DNA of 64,000 nucleotides, taken from assembly GCF_014873495.1 (NCBI RefSeq), contig NZ_JADBGF010000002.1, positions 1-64,000 of the forward strand, in the 5' to 3' direction. A program made the translations under genes and the position numbers. The notes below the pieces were generated by a model. It was not told the origin of the DNA, ran no database searches, and saw nothing but the letters and a program-made list of their open reading frames with translations. Origin of the DNA: Streptomyces stelliscabiei. GTDB taxonomy: Bacteria > Actinomycetota > Actinomycetes > Streptomycetales > Streptomycetaceae. This document shows, one piece after another, positions 12,227 through 20,420 of the stretch (positions within the stretch are counted from its first letter, which is position 1; each line of letters starts with the position of its first letter).

Positions 12227-13024
12227 TCAGAGCCACAGGCCCCATGCAGTGATCGCCGTCGCCGCTGCAAAAGCCGTCAGGATGGCCCACAGGAGTGCGG
12301 GTCGGTGGAAGATCGTTCGTTGATCCCCTTCGGTGGCGCTCGCGCTCGCTGAGCCGCCCTGGTTGGCGATCGCGACGGGTGCGGTCACGTTGATGGAAGA
12401 GTTGTCGCCTGCGGTGATGTTGATGCTGGGAATGTGCTGGAGGGCTTGGTCCACCTGATCCGGTGTGGGGTCTTGCTGGCCGCGTGGCATCGCGGCCTTC
12501 AGTTCGGCGACCAGTTGGACGAGGCGTGTGCGGATCTGGTCCAGGACACCTTCCAGGGCCGAGACGTGGACCGACCAGTACAGCCTGGTGATGTGTCTGC
12601 CCAGTGATTGGCTCATCAACTGGGCCAGGCCAGCCGCCATGGGAGGGCCGAGGTGTACGGTCCGGTCGCGATGCGAAGCGATCAGAGACTCGATCTGGTG
12701 GACTCCGATGCCGAGCCGGAGTTCGTCGCCGAGGTCGTCTTGTGCGAAGTCCGGCAGCTCGAAGTAACTGACCTGGTGGCCGGTGACAATGCCCATTCCG
12801 GCGGCGTAGTCCATCATCAGCGGTGCGGGGATCCGTCGGTAGTCGGGGATCGGCACGTCGCTGTTCTCGTAGCCCTGGAGCTCGTGCAGAGCCCACGTGC
12901 GCAGTGCTGTGGAATGCGTGTCCCCACCAAGCATGATCACCTCCCGCAGGACCGGGGCGAGCGGGCGATTCTCGTCTCGGAGAGCACGCTGTAGCCGGTC
13001 GAGGCGGCTTCGGCGGGGTCTCAT
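12227..13024 (-). CDS. AbiTii-domain membrane protein (second of pair)
   Basis: 265 residues. The N-terminal half matches the AbiTii domain layout: LDRLQRAL, LREVIMLGG, then LRTWALHELQGY and YRRIPAPL. A helical segment (LYWSVHVSALEGVLDQIRTR) leads to a Gly/Ser/Thr-rich linker (INITAGDNSSINVTAP) and a C-terminal membrane helix. AbiTii is named from an abortive-infection protein; its biochemical activity is unknown to me. The start at 13024 overlaps the stop of the upstream paralogue as ATGA, so translation is probably coupled; a longer open frame upstream reads as Arg/His-rich noise. It is a diverged duplicate of the upstream gene. Confidence 0.75.
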   Translation of the reverse strand: MRPRRSRLDRLQRALRDENRPLAPVLREVIMLGGDTHSTALRTWALHELQGYENSDVPIPDYRRIPAPLMMDYAAGMGIVTGHQVSYFELPDFAQDDLGDELRLGIGVHQIESLIASHRDRTVHLGPPMAAGLAQLMSQSLGRHITRLYWSVHVSALEGVLDQIRTRLVQLVAELKAAMPRGQQDPTPDQVDQALQHIPSINITAGDNSSINVTAPVAIANQGGSASASATEGDQRTIFHRPALLWAILTAFAAATAITAWGLWL

Positions 13025-13851
13025 CTCATAGCCACGGTGACGATGACGCCAGCCACTGCGGCGACGGCGGCAAGGGCACCCCAGATAACCGTGGTGCGGT
13101 GCCACCAGGGCTGCGGAGCTGCAGGCGCGGGTTCGTTGACGTTGGCGCTCGCGGTGGCGCCGCGGTCCGCCTTCGCGTTCGGCGCGACGATGTTGAAGGT
13201 GGAGCCGTCGCCTCCTGTGATGTTGAGGGCCTGCTGCGCGGCCGCACTGATCTGGTTGGGGTCGGGGTTCTGCTGGCCTGGCGGCATGGCTGCTCTCACT
13301 TCCGCGACGAATCGGGTCAGACGGGTTCTGATGTGATCGAGGACGCCCTCGATGCCTGCGACGGAGACGTCCCAGTGCAAGGACGTGATGTCAGCCTCTT
13401 CGTTTCCCAGCTGGTGTTGCTCTTCCGTCATCAGAAGGACATATTCAGCCGAGCCGGGCGGGCATAGGCGCACCACACTGTCGCTGCGGGCCACAATGGC
13501 TTCGAGCTCTCGGACTCCCTGCCGGAGCGGTGCGCTCTCCCCGATGCCGCGATCACGAGCGTGCTGGGGCAGCTGACCGGGGCTGACCCGTCGGATCTCG
13601 TTCCGAAGGAGGGTGCCCAGCAGGCTGAAGTTCACCGTGATCTCGAGCGCAGCCGGCACCTTCCGGTACGAGGGCAGCTCATCGGCCGTCGCGTACCCCT
13701 CCAGTTCTTTGAGTGCCCAGGCCCGCAGTTCCTCATGGTGGGCGTAGCCGCCCAACATCAGGCAGAGCCGAAGCGCGGAGGCAAGCGAGGCGGCGTCGTC
13801 CAGGACGGCGCTCTCCAGCCGCTCCAGTCCCTGAACATCGGGTGTTGTCAC
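13021..13851 (-). CDS. AbiTii-domain membrane protein (first of pair)
   Basis: 276 residues from a GTG start at 13851. It shares the full layout of the downstream gene: LERLESAVLDD, LRLCLMLGGYAHHEELRAWA, KELEGY, YRKVPAAL, then LHWDVSVAGIEGVLDHIRTR, a linker (LNITGGDGSTFNIVAP) and a C-terminal membrane helix ending in IVTVAMR. An in-frame ATG further upstream would add about 47 residues rich in Arg/Gly/Pro that look non-coding. The tandem, overlapping paralogues suggest two subunits of one membrane-anchored hetero-oligomer, probably in phage defence; this role is inferred from the domain and the surrounding nuclease-like genes. Confidence 0.75.
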   Translation of the reverse strand: MTTPDVQGLERLESAVLDDAASLASALRLCLMLGGYAHHEELRAWALKELEGYATADELPSYRKVPAALEITVNFSLLGTLLRNEIRRVSPGQLPQHARDRGIGESAPLRQGVRELEAIVARSDSVVRLCPPGSAEYVLLMTEEQHQLGNEEADITSLHWDVSVAGIEGVLDHIRTRLTRFVAEVRAAMPPGQQNPDPNQISAAAQQALNITGGDGSTFNIVAPNAKADRGATASANVNEPAPAAPQPWWHRTTVIWGALAAVAAVAGVIVTVAMR

Positions 13852-14050
13852 GGCATCCAGTGTGCCCCGCCCCACTGACAACACAGGCCGACTCCTGTTC
13901 CCACCCTCGTACGACGGTCGAGGCCCTGGCCCCCTGACCGACGAATGCCTTCGACCGAGCGTTCCGGCCCGGTGAACAGCTCGACTCCGCACGCCGGGCC
14001 CGGGGGAATGTGCCGGCTGATCCCCGGGCCCGTTGGTGTCCGACTCGGAG

Positions 14051-14860
14051 TCAGATCTCTCCGGCCGCAGTGGCGGTGAGCCAGTCTGCGGCTTCGGCGT
14101 CGGTCAGGAGAAGCGCCTGCGTCTGGTGGGGAGTGCCGTCCTGGACAACGTGGACGCGGCCCGGGTGCGCGGTGTGCTTCGGGGCGGGGCCGGCTATCGG
14201 GGCGAGCCGCTGCCAGGTGCCCGCGCTGACCCGGGAGAGGACCACAGTGGCGAACTGCTCGCGGGCCGAGGGGGTAAGGCCGCCGCCGGAGGCCCGGCCG
14301 TTGTAGAGGACGTGGATGCGGGCCTGGCGCCCCTCGTACAGGACTTCCTCGAGCGCGGTGATGGCCGGGGACTTCTCGGGGTCTCCCTCCTGCCGGAAGG
14401 TCTCCCAGTAGCGGGCGAGGTGCCGCAGGGTGTCGTCGGCCCGGTCGAAGACGACCATCAGGCGCGGCACGTCGTCGAGGTCGCCGTCGAGGTTGGTGCG
14501 GCGCTTCAGCTCGGTGGCGAGGCCGACCAGGGCGTCGTGGATGCCGGCGACGTTGCCGCGGTGCGTCACTGTCGGCAGTTCCTTCGACCACAGGTGAGAG
14601 ATCCGCGTGGCATCGAGGAGCAGGGCGTGGGCGCCCTGGTACAGGAACTGGGCGGTGAGGGTACGCAGGATGGTCGTGCTGCCGCCGCCGGTGCCGGTGC
14701 AGACCAGGATGTGCGGCGCGTTGTCAACGTCGACGGCGATCGCCGTTCCGTCGGTGCTGATGCCGATCAGTGCGGCAGAGGCCGGCAGCGCCTCCAGCTG
14801 CGCACGCAGGCCGGGGTCGGTGAGGCGGAGCACCTTCGGGAGGGCGGTCGTGTTCGTCAT
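14051..14860 (-). CDS. FtsK/SpoIIIE-like protein with degenerate Walker A
   Basis: 269 residues, a shortened paralogue of the FtsK-type translocase encoded just upstream. Aligned segments include DNAPHILVCTGTGGGSTT against DSPHILVNASTGGGKSV: the Walker A lysine is replaced by Ser (Ser61). The Walker B region reads RLMVVFDRAD where the paralogue has RLLILLEEIN, so the acidic pattern is also altered. Downstream blocks (LARYWETFRQEGDPEKSPA, SAREQFATVVLSRVSAGTW) are conserved. It lacks the N-terminal membrane and linker regions. It probably does not hydrolyse ATP and may be a regulatory partner of the active pump. It follows the paralogue by 111 bp on the same strand. Confidence 0.7.
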   Translation of the reverse strand: MTNTTALPKVLRLTDPGLRAQLEALPASAALIGISTDGTAIAVDVDNAPHILVCTGTGGGSTTILRTLTAQFLYQGAHALLLDATRISHLWSKELPTVTHRGNVAGIHDALVGLATELKRRTNLDGDLDDVPRLMVVFDRADDTLRHLARYWETFRQEGDPEKSPAITALEEVLYEGRQARIHVLYNGRASGGGLTPSAREQFATVVLSRVSAGTWQRLAPIAGPAPKHTAHPGRVHVVQDGTPHQTQALLLTDAEAADWLTATAAGEI

Positions 14861-14971
14861 GGTGCGGTGTTCCCTTTCTGTGCTGTGCCCGGTGAACCGG
14901 TTGTTCTCCAGTGCGGGGGATCGTGTCGGCCAAACCGGACAGGGCCGCTTCGAGTTGACGGCCCAGGGTCG

Positions 14972-16930
14972 TCAGCCCAGGTCGGTGGTGCCGGAGGCGG
15001 CGCGGGGCCGGTTACGTGCCCAGCGCTTGAGGTCGCCGACGCGGTAGAGAAGTTCGGCGCCCCGCTTGCCCGCCGGGTCCGGGAAGGACGGATCGTTGGC
15101 GCGGGCGAAGCGCAGCGCGGCGAGGGTGATCTCTGGCAGGTGGTGCTCGTGGGCCTGGCGCAGCCCCACCGCTTGGTCGTCGTCGACCACGGCCGAGTTC
15201 GCCAGCGACATCGCCGTAGTGGTGTCGGCTGCGCCGCCGCCCGGGTCGGTGGCCGGGGCCTGGGGCTCGATACTCCAGGCGTCGGCGAGGAAGTCGCGGT
15301 CGGCGGCCTGGGTCGGCTCGGGTGCGGCTGGTGCGGTGCTCCAGGCGTCAGTGAGGAGGTCAGCGGACGTGGCGGGCTGTGCGTCGGGCGCGGGCGGCTT
15401 CTGCAGCTGCGTCGGGAGGGCCGCGCGCTTCGGATCGGGGGCAGCCTTGCCCGTGGTGGCCCACTCCCGGGCTTCGGCCTCGGTGAAGAACAGCACCTGC
15501 GTCTCGCGGGCGGTACCGCCGATGACGACCTGGGCGCGCCCATGGTGCTTGGTGGACTTCGGGGCGGGGTGGACCTCGGGGGCGAGCATGCGCCAGGCGT
15601 TCACGCTGTAGCGGGCCAGGATGCGGGTCGCGAACTGCTCGCGGACTTCCGGTCCTCCCAGGGCGCGGGCGGTCGCGGACTGCGCGACCAGGAGCACGTG
15701 CATGCGCAGCTGGCGGCCCATGTAGAGGATCTCGTTGAGCGCGTCGACGGCCGGCGAGACCTTCGGGTCGCCGGACTCGCGGATCCTCTCCCAGTAGCGG
15801 GCCAGCTGCTTCATCGTGGCGTTGATCTCTTCGAGGAGGATCAGCAGCCGCGGACCGATGGCGTGCGGGTCGGCGTCGATGCCGAGTTCGTCGGCGACCC
15901 GGGTACGGCGCCGGCCTTCCATACCGAGCTCGATGAGCTGGTCATGGATGTCGGCGATGTCGGCGCAGTAGGTGACGCCCGGGATGCCGCGCGCCCACGG
16001 GTGGGAGATCCGCTTGAAGTCGAGGACGAACACGAGCGAGCCGTGGTGGAGCATCTGGCAGGCGATGCAGCGCAGGGTCACCGACTTGCCGCCGCCGGTG
16101 GAGGCGTTGACCAGAATGTGCGGGGAGTCGGCGTCGAGGTCGACGGAGACGATCCGGTTGCTGGACCCGATTCCGATGACCGGTGCGGACTCCTTGGCCC
16201 TGGCCACCAGCTCGCGCACCAAGGGGTCCTTGAAGGCGGCCTTCACCGGGGGCTTGCGGGTCTTCTTCACCAGCACGTACGGCTTGCGTCCGGCCGGGTG
16301 CCAGGAGAACGTCACGCCCTCCAGGGCGAGTTTCTGGGTGATGAGATCGGCGACCACGTCGCGGGAGAACCGCAGGTGCGTGGGCAGGTCGACGCGTATC
16401 TGGGCGTCGTCGTCGGTGAAGTTCTTCGGGATGTGGAGGTAACGGCGCGGTGCGGTCTGCTCCGCGATCCCCAGCGGGATCGTGAGCGCCTCGTGCAGCG
16501 GGACGACCCACTCACGCATCAACTCCCGGCGCTCACGGGTCAGAAGCCCGTACGCGACACCGCCGACGGCCATCGCGGAAGCCGCGCCGATCCCGCCCGT
16601 CTCCAGCGTGGCCAGGGTGACGTCCCTGTTCCCCCACAGGTCCTGGAAGGTCCGCGCGGTGGCTTCGGGATCCCGGCTGAGCAGATAGCCGCTCTCGACA
16701 ACCCCGGCCCCCAGCACCAGGCGGAAGGACAGACGCTGCCACCCGGCCCGGTAGGAGCGGCGGGGTACGCGGCCCTCCACCTTCGGCAGGACGCGGGTGG
16801 CCGGCCGCCAGAACGTGGCGTCGGTCCGCTTCACGCCGTCCAGGTCCCGCCCGGCCAGCACCCGGCCGATGCCGAACATGAGGGATTCGGCGTTCTCCTC
16901 CACCTGCTTGTCGAACTTCGTCTGCGCCAT
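14972..16930 (-). CDS. FtsK/SpoIIIE-type DNA translocase, TraB-like
   Basis: 652 residues from ATG 16930 (MAQTKFDKQVEE); an in-frame upstream start adds 21 residues. Two membrane-like segments lie near residues 55-75 and 95-120. The motor domain has Walker A STGGGKSV around residue 281 and a Walker B-like RLLILLEEIN near 365, then REQFATRILARYSVNAW. The C-terminal 150 residues are an Ala/Pro-rich linker and a terminal helical domain (PAGKRGAELLYRVGDL) that could be a DNA-recognition wing. Known: single FtsK-like motors move double-stranded DNA between mycelia in Streptomyces plasmids. Inferred: the conjugative pump, upstream of its degenerate paralogue. Confidence 0.75.
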   Translation of the reverse strand: MAQTKFDKQVEENAESLMFGIGRVLAGRDLDGVKRTDATFWRPATRVLPKVEGRVPRRSYRAGWQRLSFRLVLGAGVVESGYLLSRDPEATARTFQDLWGNRDVTLATLETGGIGAASAMAVGGVAYGLLTRERRELMREWVVPLHEALTIPLGIAEQTAPRRYLHIPKNFTDDDAQIRVDLPTHLRFSRDVVADLITQKLALEGVTFSWHPAGRKPYVLVKKTRKPPVKAAFKDPLVRELVARAKESAPVIGIGSSNRIVSVDLDADSPHILVNASTGGGKSVTLRCIACQMLHHGSLVFVLDFKRISHPWARGIPGVTYCADIADIHDQLIELGMEGRRRTRVADELGIDADPHAIGPRLLILLEEINATMKQLARYWERIRESGDPKVSPAVDALNEILYMGRQLRMHVLLVAQSATARALGGPEVREQFATRILARYSVNAWRMLAPEVHPAPKSTKHHGRAQVVIGGTARETQVLFFTEAEAREWATTGKAAPDPKRAALPTQLQKPPAPDAQPATSADLLTDAWSTAPAAPEPTQAADRDFLADAWSIEPQAPATDPGGGAADTTTAMSLANSAVVDDDQAVGLRQAHEHHLPEITLAALRFARANDPSFPDPAGKRGAELLYRVGDLKRWARNRPRAASGTTDLG

Positions 16931-17100
16931 GCCGTCCAACGCCCTTCGTGCCGGGTGTGCGTGGGGCGCAACGGTGCCGCCGGAAGCGGACACCCACGCC
17001 GGACGACGACGCTAAAACGGTTCGCCTGTGGATACTTTCCGGCGCTGGAGCAGAGGGCTGTGGATACTTTGAGCATGGGACTGGTGCCCTTGAGGTACTG

Positions 17101-17119
17101 CCCGCGCGGAACGCGCGGG
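17101..17119. terminator. Small GC hairpin
   Basis: CCCGCGCG and CGCGCGGG separated by GAA form a perfect short hairpin between the small membrane-protein gene and the translocase gene. With the hairpin at 17151-17175 it could attenuate readthrough from the former into the latter. Confidence 0.35.
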
Positions 17120-17150
17120 CGACACCGACTTCGTGATCGTGATGGAAGCG

Positions 17151-17175
17151 GGGGCGTCCCCTGGTGGGACGCCCC
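17151..17175 (-). terminator. Terminator hairpin after the 56-residue gene
   Basis: Arms GGGGCGTCCC and GGGACGCCCC pair perfectly over 10 bp with a 5-base loop, 12 bases past the stop codon of the small minus-strand gene. Confidence 0.6.
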
Positions 17176-17186
17176 CGGGGGCTCGG

Positions 17187-17357
17187 TTACGCCACCAACG
17201 TGTGAAGGCCGACCACGGTGGCTCCCACCGCACCGAGCGCGGCCGCCGGTCCGGCGAGAGCGAAGACGATCGCTCCCGCTACGACGGCCCCGGTAAAGAT
17301 GAGCGCCCACCGCTGGGGCAGTCGCTCGGGCTGCTTGTTTGACGTACGGTTGCCCAT
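17187..17357 (-). CDS. 56-residue membrane protein (Spd-like size)
   Basis: A short gene starting at ATG 17357 with a strong Shine-Dalgarno sequence (AAGGAGTCCTAC just before the ATG) and ending TAA at 17187. The product begins MGNRTSNKQPERLPQRWAL, then has one long hydrophobic segment rich in Ala/Gly/Val that could span the membrane once or as a tight hairpin. Streptomyces conjugative elements often carry small hydrophobic spread (Spd) proteins beside the FtsK-like transfer gene; position and size fit that role, but there is no diagnostic motif. It is the first gene of the minus-strand transfer block. Confidence 0.6.
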   Translation of the reverse strand: MGNRTSNKQPERLPQRWALIFTGAVVAGAIVFALAGPAAALGAVGATVVGLHTLVA

Positions 17358-17392
17358 GTAGGACTCCTTGAGTGCCGAGTTCTTGAGTGGCG

Positions 17393-17436
17393 CGGCCCCG
17401 GATGGACCCCGGGGCCGTTCGCGTTCGCGCGAACGG
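17393..17436. terminator. Two adjacent hairpins in the divergent region
   Basis: CGGCCCCGG pairs with CCGGGGCCG (17393-17417, 7-base loop). It is followed by CCGTTCGCG pairing with CGCGAACGG around a TTCG loop (17415-17436). The two share bases, so only one can form at a time, as in an attenuator. They lie in the 5' leader of the small membrane-protein gene. Confidence 0.45.
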
Positions 17437-17516
17437 CGTTGCCGCTGAGCCCCGTTGACGGAAGCTCATGTCTCTATGTTCCGGCTCCCAGTGGAGTCGT
17501 CGGCGAAGTCACGAAA

Positions 17517-17597
17517 ACGTCTTGATCCACATTTAAGACATCTAGTTAGTTAGATCAGGGTGTCTTTATGTGGATCAAGACGTTGCCATCAAGACGG
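17517..17597. promoter_or_regulatory. 16-bp inverted repeat: operator or replication origin candidate
   Basis: ACGTCTTGATCCACAT (17517-17532) and ATGTGGATCAAGACGT (17568-17583) are exact reverse complements. Inside them AAGACA/TGTCTT and TCTA/TAGA pairs continue the dyad, and ATCAAGACG recurs once more at 17589-17597. The whole block ends 14 bases before the start of the plus-strand gene at 17611 and is far more AT-rich than its surroundings. It could be an autoregulatory operator or the initiator-binding site of an origin. Confidence 0.55.
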
Positions 17598-17610
17598 GGT
17601 AACTAGACGT

Positions 17611-18669
17611 ATGGCAGACACCCAGGAGACGAACCGCCGCCGGCTGCGGCGTCTGGGCGAGATGGACAAGACCAAGGCCGTCGATATGGCGAACCGGGCT
17701 CTCAAGGACACGTGGTCGGTCGGCCTCAAGCCGGACAACGTCGTGCTGCGTCTGGAGTTCATACAGCAGAAGCAAGGAGACGCTCCGCTGGTGAACCTGA
17801 TCAAGTCCCAGGGGATCGCGCTCCGTTTCTACCTGCTGGCCCTCTTCGATGCGCAATGTCGGCTGCCCGTCGATGCCACCTGGACCAACAGCCGCCCGCT
17901 CAGGGGGCCAGGCTCGTGGTCGGACTTCATCGCCACTGACGGCGCATACGACACCCGCACCCAGACGTACATGCGTGACACCAAGCAGGGCAGGACCAGA
18001 AGCGATCTGCGCCTCCGGCAGATTCAGGGGGCGTTGCGGACCTTGGAAGAACTCGGACCCGAGCGTGCCCTGGTCACCGTGCCCCAGGCGGAGAACGGCG
18101 GGCGTCGGCAGTACGTCGGATTCACACTGATGAAGGAGACCGGCCGGGGCAGCTACCAGACGGCCGACACGTACGTCGTGCCCAGGAACGTATGGTCCGT
18201 CAAGACCGTCACTGTCCCCGCCACTTTCTTTCTCAACGGGTGGGTCCAGGTCCTTCACCCCACCGAGATCGCCACCTGGCTGATCCTGCGAGCACTGAGT
18301 CAGTGGGCCCGCAAAAGTCACACCGAGTTGGGGGTCTACCTGTACGGGAAGGCCCGCGAGGAAGACTTCGGCATGCGCCGGAACCCCTGGGAAGACGCGT
18401 GTCAGCGGCTCTTGGACTTCGATCTCATCCGCCACGCCCACGCCGGCGACCTCAACAGCGATCCGACCGGTTTCGGCAACATGATCGTGAACCACATGGC
18501 GCGTTGGGAGCGGGACCGGTACGAGCCGTACCGCTGGCAGATTACCGACATGGGTCTGAACGACGACGCGATGAAGATCTGCCTGAGGGAACTCACCCTC
18601 CGGCAGAAAAGCGCAGACAGGGCGGCAGAAGCCCGGGCGCGCAAGAAGAGCGAGCCGCCGACGAAGTAG
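17611..18669 (+). CDS. Hypothetical protein, possible plasmid replication initiator
   Basis: 352 residues from ATG 17611, directly behind a large inverted repeat. No catalytic motif is recognised. The sequence is evenly alpha/beta with conserved-looking blocks (IALRFYLLALFDAQCR, TEIATWLILRALSQWARKS, NPWEDACQRLLDFDLIRHA) that resemble winged-helix segments, and a basic C-terminal tail (RARKKSEPPTK). Its isolation as a single plus-strand gene facing the transfer genes, and its proximity to the inverted repeat, fit a replication initiator or an autoregulated DNA-binding protein. This is inference; the family is not recognised. Confidence 0.5.
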   Translation: MADTQETNRRRLRRLGEMDKTKAVDMANRALKDTWSVGLKPDNVVLRLEFIQQKQGDAPLVNLIKSQGIALRFYLLALFDAQCRLPVDATWTNSRPLRGPGSWSDFIATDGAYDTRTQTYMRDTKQGRTRSDLRLRQIQGALRTLEELGPERALVTVPQAENGGRRQYVGFTLMKETGRGSYQTADTYVVPRNVWSVKTVTVPATFFLNGWVQVLHPTEIATWLILRALSQWARKSHTELGVYLYGKAREEDFGMRRNPWEDACQRLLDFDLIRHAHAGDLNSDPTGFGNMIVNHMARWERDRYEPYRWQITDMGLNDDAMKICLRELTLRQKSADRAAEARARKKSEPPTK

Positions 18670-18685
18670 CCGCACGGGCAAGGCC

Positions 18686-19528
18686 TCAGTGGGTGTGTCG
18701 GCGGTGCAGTTCTTCGGACCAGCCCCGCAGCGGGCCTTCGAGGGTGAGGTTGTCGCCGCGGGCCACAGTCTGGAGCAGCTGGGCGCACACGGTCGCTTCG
18801 GCGGCGAGGCTCGCCGGGCTGCCCAGGACAGGGAAGGCGTCGCGGACGCGGGTGGCGACGTCCTCCTGGAGCAGCGAGTAGGCGTAGAGCGTGGCGGCGT
18901 CGAACCCTTCCGGAGCTCGGCCCCAGCCCTCCCAGTCCAGCAGGAGCAGCGGCGAGGTGAGGTTCGCCCAGTGAACGTCCGCGTGGGCGGTGGTCCAGCA
19001 GGGCACGGCCGGGGCCGGGATGCCCACGAACTCGGGGATGGCCCGGTTCATGTACTGCTGCCGTACAGCGATGCGGCCGGTGTCGACGGCCGCCACTTTC
19101 TCCAGCGTCCCGGCGAGGTCGGCCCACCAGGAGTCCGGCAGCTGCAGGTCCTGCTGGAGGACCGGGTCGCCGGACAGGACCGGCTCATCGACGCGCACCG
19201 AAAGCTCCGCCCGGTAGGCGGTGCCGACGTCGAAGGCGTCGTGGACGGCCAGGAGCGCGGGCCGGTGCCCGTCGAGGTCGCCGAAGGCATGCTGGGCATC
19301 GAGGGCACCGTCCCACAGCTTCCCCGACGCCTTGTCTTCCGGCGCGGACACCAGCCGCAGCCACGCCGGTTGCCCGGCGGCGGTGCGGGCCGGGGCACTC
19401 AGGGTGCGCCCGGCCCAACCCCAGAACTCCGAGCCCGGCTCGATCTGCACGTCCAGGGCCTTCGCGGCGCGGGCGTGCTGGGCGCGCATGCGCTGTTCGG
19501 TGTCCGGGTCAGGGGGAGGCGAGTACAC
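18686..19528 (-). CDS. APH-fold phosphotransferase-like protein
   Basis: 280 residues from GTG 19528, overlapping the reductase gene by 20 bp. The catalytic signature of the aminoglycoside-phosphotransferase/choline-kinase fold is present: HADVHWAN (His182, Asp184, Asn189), then LLLLDWEGW with the metal-binding Asp198. The N-terminal lobe is diverged and lacks an obvious nucleotide-binding Lys. As the last gene of the peptide-oxygenase-reductase-kinase set it may phosphorylate a peptide or small-molecule product, or act as its self-protection enzyme. A true antibiotic-resistance role is not supported by context. Confidence 0.7.
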   Translation of the reverse strand: MYSPPPDPDTEQRMRAQHARAAKALDVQIEPGSEFWGWAGRTLSAPARTAAGQPAWLRLVSAPEDKASGKLWDGALDAQHAFGDLDGHRPALLAVHDAFDVGTAYRAELSVRVDEPVLSGDPVLQQDLQLPDSWWADLAGTLEKVAAVDTGRIAVRQQYMNRAIPEFVGIPAPAVPCWTTAHADVHWANLTSPLLLLDWEGWGRAPEGFDAATLYAYSLLQEDVATRVRDAFPVLGSPASLAAEATVCAQLLQTVARGDNLTLEGPLRGWSEELHRRHTH

Positions 19529-20420
19529 CAGTGATCTCCCGCAACTGGGCGGCGGTCAGGGAGGGGTGAGCAACGGCGTCGGCCGCCTCCCTCCAGTGTG
19601 GCGCACTCGAGGCGGCGATGAGGACGTCCGTCATTCCTGGGCATGACGCGACCGCCAGAACGCACGCCTGTGCGGAGGTCAGGCCGGGCCGGATGAGGTC
19701 GGCGAGCTCCTGGTCGACCATGCCGGGCAGCTCACCGCCGTGCAGCGGCGCGGACGCCATCACCCGCAGCCCCGCATCGGCGGCGGCCGGGAGCGGGCCC
19801 CGCCCGTCCAGGGCCTGCGTGATCGGGGTCATCATCACCAGGCTGACCGGCATCTGGACCGCGACCAGGTGGTGACTCTGCCCGCCGGCGGCTTCGGCGG
19901 CCAGGGCGAGCAGCTCCCCCACCGTGAACGCCTCTTCGTCTAGGCCTGCCCACGTGGCGATCCCGTACCCGGCCACATGCCCGGCCGCCGCGGCTTCCTC
20001 CAGGACGACGAACGCGGCCCGGATCGCGCAGTGCAGGGCGGGGCGGTCGCCGGGGTGGGCGCGCTCGGGGTTGTGGAGCAGGACCAGGTCCAGCCGGTCG
20101 CGCCCGAGCTGCTCGCGGTTGCGGCCGGTCTGCCAGCGCACGTAGTCCGGGGCAAGGCTGTGCCCAGCCGGGGCCTGGTCCTCGGTGAGGGCACCGGCGT
20201 GCACGGCTTCAACACCGGTGGCCGCGGTGAAGTAGCCGGCCTTCGTGGAGACCCGCAGCGATGGGTGGGCGGCCAGGGCCGGGGCGAGCAGAGTCTGTGC
20301 GCGGCCGGTGGCGTAGTTGGGGGCGGTGTCGATCCACTGCGCGCCGGAGGCGGCCGCACGGGCGGCCGCCTCCGAGATCGCCCGGCACCGGTAGGTGCCC
20401 AGAGCGAGCTGTGCCGTCAC
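19509..20420 (-). CDS. Aldo/keto reductase
   Basis: 303 residues from GTG 20420, which overlaps the oxygenase stop as GTGA. The four catalytic residues of the family are in place: Asp31 and Tyr36 (WIDTAPNY), Lys60 (RVSTKAGYF) and His116 (LVLLHNPE). The C-terminal NADPH-binding part is present (ITQALDGRGPLPAAADAGLRV). Known: these are cytosolic NADPH-dependent carbonyl reductases, some pyridoxal- or fucose-type. Tight coupling with the oxygenase suggests it reduces a carbonyl generated in, or supplied to, the same pathway. Confidence 0.85.
   Translation of the reverse strand: MTAQLALGTYRCRAISEAAARAAASGAQWIDTAPNYATGRAQTLLAPALAAHPSLRVSTKAGYFTAATGVEAVHAGALTEDQAPAGHSLAPDYVRWQTGRNREQLGRDRLDLVLLHNPERAHPGDRPALHCAIRAAFVVLEEAAAAGHVAGYGIATWAGLDEEAFTVGELLALAAEAAGGQSHHLVAVQMPVSLVMMTPITQALDGRGPLPAAADAGLRVMASAPLHGGELPGMVDQELADLIRPGLTSAQACVLAVASCPGMTDVLIAASSAPHWREAADAVAHPSLTAAQLREITGVLASP

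Noticed and set aside
14033..17296. Very long plus-strand open frame of 1087 residues opposite the FtsK-like genes
   Set aside because: It is the antisense shadow of two genes with clear Walker motifs and normal codon bias; composition is Gly/Val/Arg-rich without domains.
18686..19528. Aminoglycoside resistance gene
   Set aside because: Only the general kinase-fold motifs are present; the N-lobe is diverged and the operon context is a peptide-type pathway.
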